From an uncultured Micrococcales bacterium (lineage in GTDB: Bacteria > Actinomycetota > Actinomycetes > Actinomycetales > Microbacteriaceae): a stretch of DNA of 45,028 bases. The stretch is from positions 1 through 45,028 of the forward strand of contig CAILJO010000109.1 in assembly GCA_903834635.1 (NCBI GenBank). The letters are read 5' to 3'. Below are positions 35,521 through 43,690 of the stretch, one piece after another. The first letter of the stretch is position 1, and every line of letters starts with the position of its first letter. The position numbers and the translations under genes are program-made. Below the pieces are notes generated by a model. That model was not told where the DNA came from. It made no database searches and was given only the letters and a program-made list of their open reading frames with translations.

Positions 35521-35987
35521 TCTTTGCCCTTGGTCGACATTGCTCGAGCCGCCTCGCGAGTGTCCTGCTGCTCTCTTAGAGTTTGACGCTTGTCGTATTC
35601 GCGCTTTCCTTTGGCGAGAGCAATCTCAACCTTTGCCTTGCCATCTTTGAAATAGATCGACAGCGGAACTAAAGTGAAGCCGCTTTCTTTGATCTTGCCT
35701 TGCAGTTTGTCGATCTCGGCACGGTTCATCAGCATCTTGCGACGGCGACGCGTGGAATGGTTGGTCCAAGTGCCCTGAACGTACTCGGGTATGTGAACGT
35801 TTTCTAGCCAAGCCTCACCGAAATCGATGGTGCCGTATCCATCCACCAGAGATGCACGACCAGCCCGCAACGACTTCACTTCGGTTCCGGTCAAAACGAG
35901 GCCAGCCTCGTAGACATCTTCGATGTGATAGTCGTGACGGGCTTTGCGATTGCTGGCCACAACTTTTTGGCCCTGCTCTCTTGGCAC
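35514..35987 (-). CDS. smpB: SsrA-binding protein SmpB
   Basis: RNA-binding partner of tmRNA. The core [31 protein letters not shown] and the C-terminal [16 protein letters not shown] are diagnostic. The length of 157 aa is normal, with a basic C-terminal tail that enters the mRNA channel. It lies 79 nt after ftsX and upstream of ssrA. The family context prfB-ftsE-ftsX-smpB-ssrA is conserved in Actinobacteria. Confidence 0.98.
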   Translation of the reverse strand: MPREQGQKVVASNRKARHDYHIEDVYEAGLVLTGTEVKSLRAGRASLVDGYGTIDFGEAWLENVHIPEYVQGTWTNHSTRRRRKMLMNRAEIDKLQGKIKESGFTLVPLSIYFKDGKAKVEIALAKGKREYDKRQTLREQQDTREAARAMSTKGKDW

Positions 35988-36066
35988 GATTCACTCCTGG
36001 TTTTGTTCTAACCGCTTGGTTAGCCCATCAGTCTAACAAAACGAACTCGAATAGTGCTTGGCGAAT

Positions 36067-36981
36067 TTAAATCTTGAGGTAGCGACGTATTGCAACACCT
36101 GATGCCAGCCCCGCTAGAAGAACGCCGAGCACCACCAAAAGTGGAACGATCACCATGCCATCAGAGATGTCAACAAATGATGTCAATGGAAGTCTTTGTG
36201 CAAGATAACCCTGCACGAAGAATTGGATCAGGCCAAGAACCGCAACGCCTGCTAAGAGACTTCCGACCGTTGCTGCTACAACTCCTTCAAGAATGAAAGG
36301 AAGTTGGATGAAGAAGTTGCTTGCTCCGACCAGTCTCATGATGCCGATTTCGCGACGCCTTGAGAAAGCAGATAAGCGGATGGTCGTTGAAATCAAAAGC
36401 ACCGACGAGGCCAGCATGATCACGGCGATGCCGATTGCTGCAATCGAAGCAGCGTTCAAGATGCTGAATATTTGGTCTAGATAAGACCTTTGGTCGCGAA
36501 CCTCTTCAACGCCCGCGACACCGGTGAAAGTTTCTGCGATTACCGCGCTCTTATTTGGGTCTTTCAGCTTCACCCAGAAGGTTTCGTTGAGTTGCTCTTT
36601 GGTCACGTATTTTGCGACCGTGTTGCCTTTGAACTGCTGTTGAAACTTTTCATAAGCCGCTTGGTGGTCTTCGAAATAAAACTTCGACACAAACGACGCC
36701 AAAGTTGGGTCGTGCAGTTTGGCTTCTACTGCTGTTTTCACATCGGGCGATGCCTCACCTTGCGGGCAAGCATCGGTTGGGCTTGTGTTGGTGCACAGAT
36801 AAATTGCCACCTGAGCCCGGTCATACCAATAGGTCTTCATTTGTCCGATTTGCGCCTGCAGCAACCCGGCCGTGCCAACAAATGTTAGCGACAAGAAAGT
36901 GACCAAGATGATCGAAACCACCATGCTGATATTTCTTCGCAAACCTTGGGTTATCTCGCGAAATACGAAGCCGAGCCTCAT
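36067..36981 (-). CDS. ftsX: Cell division protein FtsX
   Basis: The membrane subunit of the FtsEX complex, which controls peptidoglycan hydrolases during division. The first membrane segment is MVVSIILVTFLSLTFVGTAGL (about 21-41), followed by a large extracytoplasmic domain of about 130 residues and three C-terminal membrane segments (about 172-195, 224-250, 272-295). The conserved REIGIMRLVGASNFFIQLPFILEG follows the second segment. The length of 304 aa is typical. Its ATG overlaps the ftsE stop (ATGA). Confidence 0.96.
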   Translation of the reverse strand: MRLGFVFREITQGLRRNISMVVSIILVTFLSLTFVGTAGLLQAQIGQMKTYWYDRAQVAIYLCTNTSPTDACPQGEASPDVKTAVEAKLHDPTLASFVSKFYFEDHQAAYEKFQQQFKGNTVAKYVTKEQLNETFWVKLKDPNKSAVIAETFTGVAGVEEVRDQRSYLDQIFSILNAASIAAIGIAVIMLASSVLLISTTIRLSAFSRRREIGIMRLVGASNFFIQLPFILEGVVAATVGSLLAGVAVLGLIQFFVQGYLAQRLPLTSFVDISDGMVIVPLLVVLGVLLAGLASGVAIRRYLKI

Positions 36982-37712
36982 TCGAGACCACCTTGTAGTG
37001 GAAGTTCTATCTGGTCGGTGTTCGGAAGCGCATGCTGGTATCCAGATTTGCGGTCATCTCGAAGAATGTGCCCACCGGCAAGCTCGACAACTCGTTTTTT
37101 TAGTCGATCCACGGTGCCGACATCGTGGGTTGCCATTACGACGGTGGTTCCGGTCTGGTTGATTTTCTCAAGCAGAGACATAATTCCGGCACTCGTTGCC
37201 GGATCTAGGTTTCCTGTTGGTTCGTCGGCTAGAAGGATGGCCGGCTTGTTGACAATCGCGCGCGCAACAGCGACACGCTGCTGGTCACCACCTGAAAGTT
37301 CGTTGGGAAATCGGTCTGCCTTTTCGCCAAGTCCAACCAGATTTAGAACCTCGGGCACTGCTTCGGAGATGAACGCAGAGGACTTGCCCAGAACCTCAAG
37401 AGTAAATGCCACATTTTGGAAGACGGTTTTATTTGGAAGCAGGCGGAAGTCTTGAAAAACAACGCCAATCTTGCGACGAAAGTACGGCACGCGGCGACTT
37501 GGAATGGCTACGAGGTTTTCGCCCAAAACGAAGACGGCGCCCTTCGAAGGAACTTCTTCGCGGAGCATTAGACGCAGCAGGCTTGACTTGCCTGAACCCG
37601 AGGCTCCGACTAAAAAGACGAAGTCCCCTTTTTCGATTTCGAGCGAAACACCGTCAAGGGCTGGTTTAGCAGCGCCCTTATAAGTCTTCGTGACGTTTGA
37701 AATCGAAATCAT
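36978..37712 (-). CDS. ftsE: Cell division ATP-binding protein FtsE
   Basis: The ATPase partner of FtsX. It has Walker A GASGSGKSS, the Q-loop region VFQDFRLLPNKTV, signature LSGGDQQRVAVARAI, Walker B LLADEPTGNLD and the switch His in VMATHD. The length of 244 aa is slightly longer than E. coli FtsE. It lies 12 nt after prfB and overlaps ftsX by 4 nt. Confidence 0.97.
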   Translation of the reverse strand: MISISNVTKTYKGAAKPALDGVSLEIEKGDFVFLVGASGSGKSSLLRLMLREEVPSKGAVFVLGENLVAIPSRRVPYFRRKIGVVFQDFRLLPNKTVFQNVAFTLEVLGKSSAFISEAVPEVLNLVGLGEKADRFPNELSGGDQQRVAVARAIVNKPAILLADEPTGNLDPATSAGIMSLLEKINQTGTTVVMATHDVGTVDRLKKRVVELAGGHILRDDRKSGYQHALPNTDQIELPLQGGLE

Positions 37713-37724
37713 CTTGGGGTAAGA

Positions 37725-38831
37725 CTAACCTTCAGACTGCTTTCGCCAGCGGATGCCAGCCGATATGAATCCATCCAAGTCGCCGTCAAAAACGGCACCC
37801 GGGTTGTTCACTTCGTAGTCTGTGCGCAAATCTTTGACCATTTGGTATGGAGCCAGAACGTATGACCGCATTTGCTCGCCCCAAGAAGCCTTGACGTCTC
37901 CTGCGAGTTGCTTCTTTTTGGCTTCTTCTTCGCGACGACGAATTTCGAGCAAGCGGCTGGCAAGCACTCTCAGTGCCGCGGCCTTGTTCTGAATCTGGCT
38001 CTTCTCGTTTTGGCAAGACACGACGATGCCTGACGGCAGGTGCGTGATTCGCACCGCCGAGTCGGTGGTGTTCACAGACTGACCACCAGGGCCAGAAGAC
38101 CTAAATACATCAACCCGAATGTCGCCATCAGGAATGTCAACTACATCCGTTTGCTCAATTAGCGGCACGACCTCTACCGCGGCGAACGAAGTTTGCCTCT
38201 TGCCCGCTGAGTTGAATGGGCTCATTCGAACCAGGCGGTGTGTTCCACCTTCGATTGAGAGAGTGCCGAAGGCAAAGGGTGAATCGATTTCAAAGGTTGC
38301 TGATTTGATTCCAGCACCCTCTGAATAGGAGATGTCCAAAACATGGGCGGGCATCTTGTGTTTCTCTGCGTAGCGCAAATACATGCGCATGAGCATTTCG
38401 GCAAAATCAGTGGCGTCGTCGCCACCGGCCCCTGCTCGGATGGTGATTACGGCAGAGCGTGAATCGTATTCACCGTTCAACAGCGTCTGAACTTCGAGTT
38501 CGCCGATTTGTTTCTCCAAATCGGAAAGTTCGGCCTTGGCTTCGGCCTGCACCGATGCGTCTGCCTCGGCGTTTGCCATTTCGATCAAAACTTCGAGATC
38601 GTCGAGTCGCGACTGCACATTCTCGAGCTGCGTAACCTGCGACTGGGCTCTTGAGAGCTTAGACGTGACGCTCTGTGCCAATGCTGTGTCATCCCAAAGG
38701 TTGGGGTCTGAAGCCGCCACTTTGAGCTCATCAATTTCGACCTTCAATTTGGCTACGTCGATGACTTCGCGGATGCTCGAGAAAGTTTCTCTCAGCGCGC
38801 GAATCTCTTGCGACAGGTCGATTTCAGCCAT
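37725..38831 (-). CDS. prfB: Peptide chain release factor 2
   Basis: Recognises UGA and UAA stop codons. The GGQ motif is in [20 protein letters not shown] and the anticodon-like SPF motif in [16 protein letters not shown]. The coiled-coil N-terminal domain begins [13 protein letters not shown]. The start at 38831 is preferred over the ATG at 38882, whose extra 17 residues ([12 protein letters not shown]...) do not fit the family and would leave only 9 nt to the divergent MFS gene. The reading frame is continuous, so the programmed frameshift of many bacterial prfB genes is absent. The protein is 368 aa from this start. Confidence 0.95.
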   Translation of the reverse strand: MAEIDLSQEIRALRETFSSIREVIDVAKLKVEIDELKVAASDPNLWDDTALAQSVTSKLSRAQSQVTQLENVQSRLDDLEVLIEMANAEADASVQAEAKAELSDLEKQIGELEVQTLLNGEYDSRSAVITIRAGAGGDDATDFAEMLMRMYLRYAEKHKMPAHVLDISYSEGAGIKSATFEIDSPFAFGTLSIEGGTHRLVRMSPFNSAGKRQTSFAAVEVVPLIEQTDVVDIPDGDIRVDVFRSSGPGGQSVNTTDSAVRITHLPSGIVVSCQNEKSQIQNKAAALRVLASRLLEIRRREEEAKKKQLAGDVKASWGEQMRSYVLAPYQMVKDLRTDYEVNNPGAVFDGDLDGFISAGIRWRKQSEG

Positions 38832-38891
38832 TTCGTCTATAAGTCTAGGCGGAGTCGGTTTTCGATGGCTTGAGGCATCCATAATGGAAAG

Positions 38892-40082
38892 ATGAATAAG
38901 CCAACCAACAGCACACAGATGCTGCGCAGCCTGTTGGTTCCTGTTTTCATCCCATCCGTTTTGATGTCGATTGCAGAGTATTCACTTCTGCCAATCATCC
39001 CTGCAAGTGCCCAAAAGCTGCACGCCACCATTCCCCAAGCCGGAATCGTGGCGGGGTTGCTAATGGCAGGAGTTCTGGTCGCCGATCTGCCCGCCGGTCG
39101 CCTTGTTGACCGAATCGGTGAGCGAATGGCAATGATTTGGGGGTCTGTGGCTGGAGCTCTCGGCGTGCTCCTGGTTGCCACGAGCTCCAACCTTTGGCTG
39201 ATGGGAGCAGGAGTTTTTGCTCTCGGAATCGGAGTCGCCATTTTTGCGCTGGCACGGCACGCCTTTTTCGCAGAACACATTCCGTTGGACTTTCGGGCTC
39301 GCGCCCTTTCTCTGCTCGGTGGAACTTTTAGAGCGGGAGCATTCATTGGCCCGCTCATTGGTTCGGCACTCATTCACTTTTGGGGCGTGCACAGTGTGTA
39401 TTGGCTGGCAACCGGGGCAAGTCTCGCGGCAGGAGTGATACTGCTGAGCACAAAACCAGATCGAATCAAGTCAACGCCGGTGACTCAAAAGGGCGGTATC
39501 TGGGCAACTGCAAAGCGTGAAGCGAAACCGTTGATGACCTTGGGTGTTGGCGCAGCCATCTTGGGCGCTATTCGAACCACGCGCCAAGTCGGTCTTCCAC
39601 TTTGGGCTCTTGTGATCAGCCTTTCGCCCTCGGAGTCGTCGCTTTATATCGGTTTAGCGGGCATTTTGGATTTCGCCCTGTTTTATACCAGCGGCCAAAT
39701 TATGGATCGCTGGGGTCGGTTTTGGGCTGCCGTACCCCCGCTTGCCGGTTTGGCCATTTTGCACATCTTTATCTTTGCTGTTCACGACGGCACAGGCTTT
39801 TTGCTAATGGCGGGGGCTATGGCTCTAGCAAACGGGTTTGGCAGCGGAATCATCTTGACGATCGGTGCCGACCTAGCGCCAGCCGATGCACGCAATGAAT
39901 TCTTGGCTTCGTATCGACTGATCACAGATGTTGGCGTTGCCAGTGCCCCTCCCCTGCTGTCGATGCTTTCGGGTTTGTTCGGGCTTGCTGGCGCGATGGC
40001 AAGCTTCGGATTCATCGGCCTTTTCGGCGCTGCTTTAATGGCTCGAAACCTACCCAAATACATTCCCAAACCTCGTCGCTAG
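38892..40082 (+). CDS. Major facilitator superfamily transporter
   Basis: A 396-aa membrane protein with about 12 hydrophobic segments. The MFS loop motif appears as [16 protein letters not shown] after the second segment, and [17 protein letters not shown] in the second half. The substrate is not predictable; multidrug-type efflux is the usual annotation. GGAAAG lies directly against the ATG, too close for a normal ribosome binding site. It is divergent from prfB and convergent with the Tad locus, its TAG overlapping the TAG of the TadE-like gene in CTAG. Confidence 0.9.
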   Translation: MNKPTNSTQMLRSLLVPVFIPSVLMSIAEYSLLPIIPASAQKLHATIPQAGIVAGLLMAGVLVADLPAGRLVDRIGERMAMIWGSVAGALGVLLVATSSNLWLMGAGVFALGIGVAIFALARHAFFAEHIPLDFRARALSLLGGTFRAGAFIGPLIGSALIHFWGVHSVYWLATGASLAAGVILLSTKPDRIKSTPVTQKGGIWATAKREAKPLMTLGVGAAILGAIRTTRQVGLPLWALVISLSPSESSLYIGLAGILDFALFYTSGQIMDRWGRFWAAVPPLAGLAILHIFIFAVHDGTGFLLMAGAMALANGFGSGIILTIGADLAPADARNEFLASYRLITDVGVASAPPLLSMLSGLFGLAGAMASFGFIGLFGAALMARNLPKYIPKPRR

Positions 40083-40825
40083 CCGATCAGCCTGACTTTC
40101 GAAACACCGCAAGACTCGTAGTTTGAACCGAGCCCAAATAGAGTTATTGGCATTTCGAACCTGGCACAGACTATTGCGCTCAGCGTTTTAGGTTCTGGGC
40201 GCAAAATGGTTGCTCTTGAAACTTCTCGAACGTTCATCAAATACCGATTTGCCAATCCTGCAGCCTCAGTTTGAACATATTGGGCGCTGAAATCTGGTTG
40301 GTCTGAAAAATGCTCCAGCGCCAAGTACCTGGCCAATTTTGAAACTCTCTGATCGAACACATTGGCTGCCTCGATGTTGACCCCGGCAAACGTCAAAGCC
40401 AAACAGATTGAAAGTAGCCCTACGGTCAAAGCAAGCATGGAACCGGATTCATTCATGAACTGGCGCGATGACGAATAAGCGCCTTTGTAGCGAACCTCTA
40501 CATCAACCGCTCGCGAGTTGCTGCTGCAACCCACGTCGGGCACACACCCGATAGAAACAGAGAGGCTTTTCGCCTGCAATCCCGCGTCTTCGGCAAGCAC
40601 GCCGACTAAGGCAGCGGTCTCAGCGGCATTTGAGCCAAGTGCGTACTGGCGTGCGACGGTCTCACCAATGGCAGCTATGGAAACTTGCCTAAGATTCATG
40701 ACGGTCAGCGCCTGATTTATCGAAATTATTGGCCCAACTAGAAGCCCAACCACCAGAACGAATTCAAGCGTTGCATTTCCTTGTTCATCATCCAAGTTCA
40801 GAAGCGCCATGCCAAGTGACTTCAC
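40079..40825 (-). CDS. Fused TadE-like/Rv3654c-like pilus assembly protein
   Basis: A 248-aa protein with two prepilin-like N-termini in one chain. Residues 13-45 (DEQGNATLEFVLVVGLLVGPIISI) form the first TadE-like class III signal and membrane segment, followed by an extracytoplasmic part with CVPDVGC. At residue 124 a second such start, MNESGSMLALTVGLLSICLALTFAG, begins, resembling the TadE-like protein of the helicase/secretion neighbourhood in Actinobacteria. There these are usually separate genes, so this is probably a fusion by stop-codon loss. An internal ATG at 40456 could still give the second protein alone. The GTG start overlaps the previous gene by 38 nt. Confidence 0.75.
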   Translation of the reverse strand: MKSLGMALLNLDDEQGNATLEFVLVVGLLVGPIISINQALTVMNLRQVSIAAIGETVARQYALGSNAAETAALVGVLAEDAGLQAKSLSVSIGCVPDVGCSSNSRAVDVEVRYKGAYSSSRQFMNESGSMLALTVGLLSICLALTFAGVNIEAANVFDQRVSKLARYLALEHFSDQPDFSAQYVQTEAAGLANRYLMNVREVSRATILRPEPKTLSAIVCARFEMPITLFGLGSNYESCGVSKVRLIG

Positions 40826-41147
40826 TTTCTAAGTTTTGAAAGGGGTATTTCATGGCCAATTTGAGCGTGATGGTGACCAAAGGAGACTGCCTTGAGCAGG
40901 TTGCCGACTTGAGCTGCACCCATCTTGGCAATCGGCTCTCGGCGACGGTAGAGATGTTTTGAGGCTCGAAATCTGCGAAACCGCATGTCTCAGCGATTTC
41001 GGATGCAAGAGCAACCGAAGTTGCCCTCAGCATTGAACCGAAGACCGCGCTCAAGATGACATTGAACACAACCAGCATGGGGGCCAGCACCAAAACGAAT
41101 TCGACGACGGCTGATCCGGTTTGGTTGTCGAATCTTTTAGATTGCAC
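40788..41147 (-). CDS. TadE-like pseudopilin
   Basis: A 119-aa protein starting QSKRFDNQTGSAVVEFVLVLAPMLVVFNVILS, the class III prepilin-type signal with G/SAVVEF cleavage context and a hydrophobic alpha helix, as in TadE. The C-terminal half has three cysteines. In Tad systems such minor pilins are needed for Flp pilus assembly. GTG start overlaps the end of the upstream small pilin gene by 11 nt; the 3' end overlaps the next TadE-like gene by 38 nt. Confidence 0.85.
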   Translation of the reverse strand: MQSKRFDNQTGSAVVEFVLVLAPMLVVFNVILSAVFGSMLRATSVALASEIAETCGFADFEPQNISTVAESRLPRWVQLKSATCSRQSPLVTITLKLAMKYPFQNLESEVTWHGASELG

Positions 41148-41301
41148 TTACTCGGTTCATAGACTCGTCGATAAGGTTGCGAAGCGCAGGACCTGCCACT
41201 GACCAGATCACAACGACCAGACCCGCAGTCATCAAAGTGATCAAAACCCAGCCGGGCACGTCTCCGCGTTCGTCCAATAACAGTTTGATTTTCTGCTTCA
41301 T
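41137..41301 (-). CDS. Small Flp-pilin-like protein
   Basis: A 54-aa protein, KQKIKLLLDERGDVPGWVLI and onward, with a short basic leader, a Gly near residue 13 and a hydrophobic helix VPGWVLITLMTAGLVVVIW. The size and position before the TadE gene suit a Flp-type major pilin; the classic Flp GxTxxEY motif is not present, so the assignment is by position and architecture. The ATG at 41301 has GAAGGAAA upstream; a longer open frame extends into the TadC gene, but its composition is unlike a protein. Confidence 0.7.
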   Translation of the reverse strand: MKQKIKLLLDERGDVPGWVLITLMTAGLVVVIWSVAGPALRNLIDESMNRVSAI

Positions 41302-41312
41302 TTTTCCTTCTT

Positions 41313-41864
41313 TCAGATCGATTGGAATGACAAAAATTGAATGCTCGGAAAGACCGCAAAAAGTACTGTCACTGGCAAAACTAAAAAGACTAAAGGCAAC
41401 ATAATTCGAGACTCTTTCTTGGCTGCGAGCTCGCGCCTGGCCGAAAGTTGAGCCGAGCGAAGAGCCCGGCAAAAAGAATGAAGTTGGGCCACCACTGGGG
41501 CGCCAAGCTGTTCAGAGAGAGCGAGCTTTATAGCAAGCTCTTTGAGGTGCTGATTCTGTTGCTCTGACTCAAACTCCAGTAACGCTTTTGATGTTGATTC
41601 TCCGTTTTGCATGGCGTGTGTGATTGAGGAAAATTCTGTAGCGATAAATCCTGAGGCTCGCTTTGACACCCAAATCATGGAATCGGAAAGCGATAACCCT
41701 CCGCTAAGGCAGGCTGCAAGCAGTGCAATCGTGTCGGCGAGGGCTTGCGAAACCTGAAATTCATCTCGTTGGCCTGAGCGAAAAGCGAAAAGTGAACTCA
41801 ACCTTGAAAACTTTGAATGACCCAAAAGACCTAAACCGAGACGATTGGCAAGTTCGTTTGTCAC
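41313..41864 (-). CDS. TadC-like type II secretion F-domain protein
   Basis: An inner-membrane platform protein of the Tad pilus. The F domain is recognisable by ALADTIALLAACLSGGLSLSDSM and QLGAPVVAQLHSFCRALRSAQLSARRELAAK, followed by a membrane pair region (LPLVFLVLPVTVLFAVFPSIQFL). At 183 aa it is much shorter than the TadC of Gram-negatives (about 300 aa), lacking the N-terminal membrane segments, as in other actinobacterial versions. It overlaps TadB-like by 4 nt. Confidence 0.85.
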   Translation of the reverse strand: MTNELANRLGLGLLGHSKFSRLSSLFAFRSGQRDEFQVSQALADTIALLAACLSGGLSLSDSMIWVSKRASGFIATEFSSITHAMQNGESTSKALLEFESEQQNQHLKELAIKLALSEQLGAPVVAQLHSFCRALRSAQLSARRELAAKKESRIMLPLVFLVLPVTVLFAVFPSIQFLSFQSI

Positions 41865-42430
41865 GAGGCTAACCCCCTTGCCACGGCAGGCATGCGAGCG
41901 GTGCGCTTAATGATCAGCCAAGCAAAGAGTGTGAGCGCGAAACCGAATGCAAGCACGGCCCAGCCAGTCGAAGAGAAATAGGCTTGACGATTTTCTTCTC
42001 TGGTAGCCAACAAGATGAACATAATCCAAGGTGATGAAACCCCTAGTTTGGCGATGGACACCACAGACCTTATTCGGCTCATGGAATCTTCATTTGAGGT
42101 TGCCCGAAGGCGGGCTTCTTGTGCATCTTGGCTAAGAGTGGTTAAGAGTCCGCCACCACCAAGTTGCTGATTGGCTATCAAAAGCTCAGCAAGCAGATCA
42201 AACCTAAAGTCGGCGACTCGGTTCTTTGATTCGGCCAACGCCACCGAAAGATTCGAGAGTTGAACGTATTTTTGCGCAACGGCACGAAATGCGAGCGACC
42301 AAGTGGGGCTTCCACGTTGTGAAACAAGTTGAATGGCCTCGGCCTGGGCAAGCCCAGCTGCCAATCCGCTCGCAAGCATTTCAAGATCGGCTGCCCAGTC
42401 CATGTCTTTTTGAAATGATTTATCAGTCAC
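41861..42430 (-). CDS. TadB-like type II secretion F-domain protein
   Basis: Partner platform protein of TadC. The F domain has DLEMLASGLAAGLAQAEAI, FDLLAELLIANQQLGGGGLLTTLSQ and LRATSNEDSMSRIRSVV, then two membrane segments (SSPWIMFILLATREE region and WAVLAFGFALTLFAWLIIK). The length of 189 aa is short, again without the N-terminal hydrophobic part. It overlaps tadA by 8 nt and the TadC-like gene by 4 nt, so expression is coupled. Confidence 0.85.
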   Translation of the reverse strand: MTDKSFQKDMDWAADLEMLASGLAAGLAQAEAIQLVSQRGSPTWSLAFRAVAQKYVQLSNLSVALAESKNRVADFRFDLLAELLIANQQLGGGGLLTTLSQDAQEARLRATSNEDSMSRIRSVVSIAKLGVSSPWIMFILLATREENRQAYFSSTGWAVLAFGFALTLFAWLIIKRTARMPAVARGLAS

Positions 42431-43472
42431 GATGGAGCTCCAATATTTCGGCTACTTTGCGGTGCGACTGGCGATCGTTTTGGCAGTGAACCACCACATC
42501 GACGGCCGATTGCACCAAGCTCTTTGCAAATTCTGCGCTCAACGACGAAGACGCTAAAAGCGCGAGTGATGAAAGTTTTTCTAAGGCCGACGCTGCAGAA
42601 TTCGCGTGAATCGTCGAAAGTCCTGGAATGCCAGAGTTCAAAGCGAGCAGCAGATCGAGTGCCTCTGCACCGCGCACCTCACCGACCACGATGCGACTAG
42701 GGCGCATTCGCAATGCCTCGCGCACCAAACGGCGCATGTCGATCGATTGAGCTCCGTCGGGAGTTGCCTCTCTCGTTTGCAAAGCAACCAAGTCGCTTGC
42801 CCCAGAACTGATCTCAAAGGTGTCTTCGATTGTGACAAATCTTTGACCGTCATCGGCGGCATTAATCAAAGCGGTCAGAAGTGTTGTTTTGCCGGCCTGC
42901 GTGGCTCCAGAAACCAGGATGTTTTTTCCTGTTGCGACAGCAGACTTTAGAAGAGTTGATTGCTGCGGGGTTATCATTTTGACGCTCTCAAGCCAGGCCA
43001 GATCTGCAGAACCAGATCTGAACTTTCTGATGTTTATGGACCAATCGGCACGGGTCACAGTTGGAATAACCACGTGAAGTCTTGATCCGTCTGCTAAACC
43101 AGCGTCTACAAATGGTGAACTTCGGTCAATGCGGCGACCAGAACTTCTGAGCAGTCTCTCTACGACTGCCTCAATCTGTTGCGCTTCAAAGTCGACATTG
43201 ATTACGTGATTTTTGTCACCGACAGCGAAACGAATCTCATTTGGTCTGTTTATCCACACCTCTTCAATAGTTGGGTCGTCGAGCAAACTTTGAAGCGGCC
43301 CAAAGCCGGTAAGCCTTTCTTGAATGGGCCGGCGAATTAGTTCGCTTTGCAAAATAGTCAGGTTTTCAGAGGTTTCAGCGATGCCCTGATTGAGAGAATC
43401 CTCGACCGGTAGCCCGAAAAGAAGGGCTCGGCCTCGTGCCTGTTGAGCTATAAATGTGGCCGTCTGGTTCAC
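42423..43472 (-). CDS. tadA: Tad pilus assembly ATPase TadA/CpaF
   Basis: The motor ATPase of Flp pilus assembly. An N-terminal domain with LTGFGPLQSLLDDPTIEEVWINRPNEI is followed by Walker A GATQAGKTT (near residue 189), the Asp/His boxes TIEDTFEIS and RPSRIVVGEVRGAEALDLLLALNSG, and STIHANS. The Walker A has ATQAGK instead of the usual TGSGK, still a valid P-loop. GTG at 43472 is preferred over GTG at 43505 because GGAGG lies 4 nt upstream; the protein is then 349 aa. It is the first gene of the minus-strand Tad operon. Confidence 0.92.
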   Translation of the reverse strand: MNQTATFIAQQARGRALLFGLPVEDSLNQGIAETSENLTILQSELIRRPIQERLTGFGPLQSLLDDPTIEEVWINRPNEIRFAVGDKNHVINVDFEAQQIEAVVERLLRSSGRRIDRSSPFVDAGLADGSRLHVVIPTVTRADWSINIRKFRSGSADLAWLESVKMITPQQSTLLKSAVATGKNILVSGATQAGKTTLLTALINAADDGQRFVTIEDTFEISSGASDLVALQTREATPDGAQSIDMRRLVREALRMRPSRIVVGEVRGAEALDLLLALNSGIPGLSTIHANSAASALEKLSSLALLASSSLSAEFAKSLVQSAVDVVVHCQNDRQSHRKVAEILELHRD

Positions 43473-43562
43473 GAGCCCTCCTTTTCGTAGGGCAAACAAT
43501 GGCACATTTATTCAAAGTGAAGAAAAAGTTCTCCACAGTATCGGCTAAACTATTCAAGTCAC

Positions 43563-43648
43563 GCGGGAGTGGCGAAATTGGCAGACGCACTAGATTTAGG
43601 TTCTAGCGCTTAATAGGCGTGTGGGTTCAAGTCCCACCTTCCGCACCA
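43563..43648 (+). tRNA. tRNA-Leu (anticodon UAG)
   Basis: An 86-nt class II tRNA. The acceptor stem GCGGGAG pairs with CTTCCGC, the anticodon stem CTAGA/TCTAG closes the loop TTTAGGT with anticodon TAG, the long variable arm GCGCTTAATAGGCGT is present, and the T arm is GTGGGTTCAAGTCCCAC. CCA is encoded at 43646-43648. It reads CUN leucine codons. Confidence 0.97.
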
Positions 43649-43654
43649 GACAAT

Positions 43655-43684
43655 AAAAAAGACCGAGTTTTCTCGGTCTTTTTT
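43655..43684. terminator. Bidirectional terminator between tRNA-Leu and the subtilase gene
   Basis: A perfect stem AAAAAAGACCGAG/CTCGGTCTTTTTT with a TTTT loop. T runs on either strand allow it to end both the tRNA and the converging protease transcript. Confidence 0.92.
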
Positions 43685-43690
43685 TATTTA

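Noticed and set aside
37725-38882. Programmed +1 frameshift in prfB
   Set aside because: The frame is continuous from start to stop with no internal TGA at the expected place.
41302-41472. N-terminal extension of the small pilin open frame
   Set aside because: It overlaps the TadC-like gene out of frame, has non-protein-like composition, and a good ribosome binding site precedes the ATG at 41301.
43563-43648. tRNA-Leu as an attachment site for an integrated element
   Set aside because: No repeat of its 3' end was noticed in the visible flank and no integrase gene is present; the neighbouring Tad locus and subtilase are common chromosomal genes in this family.
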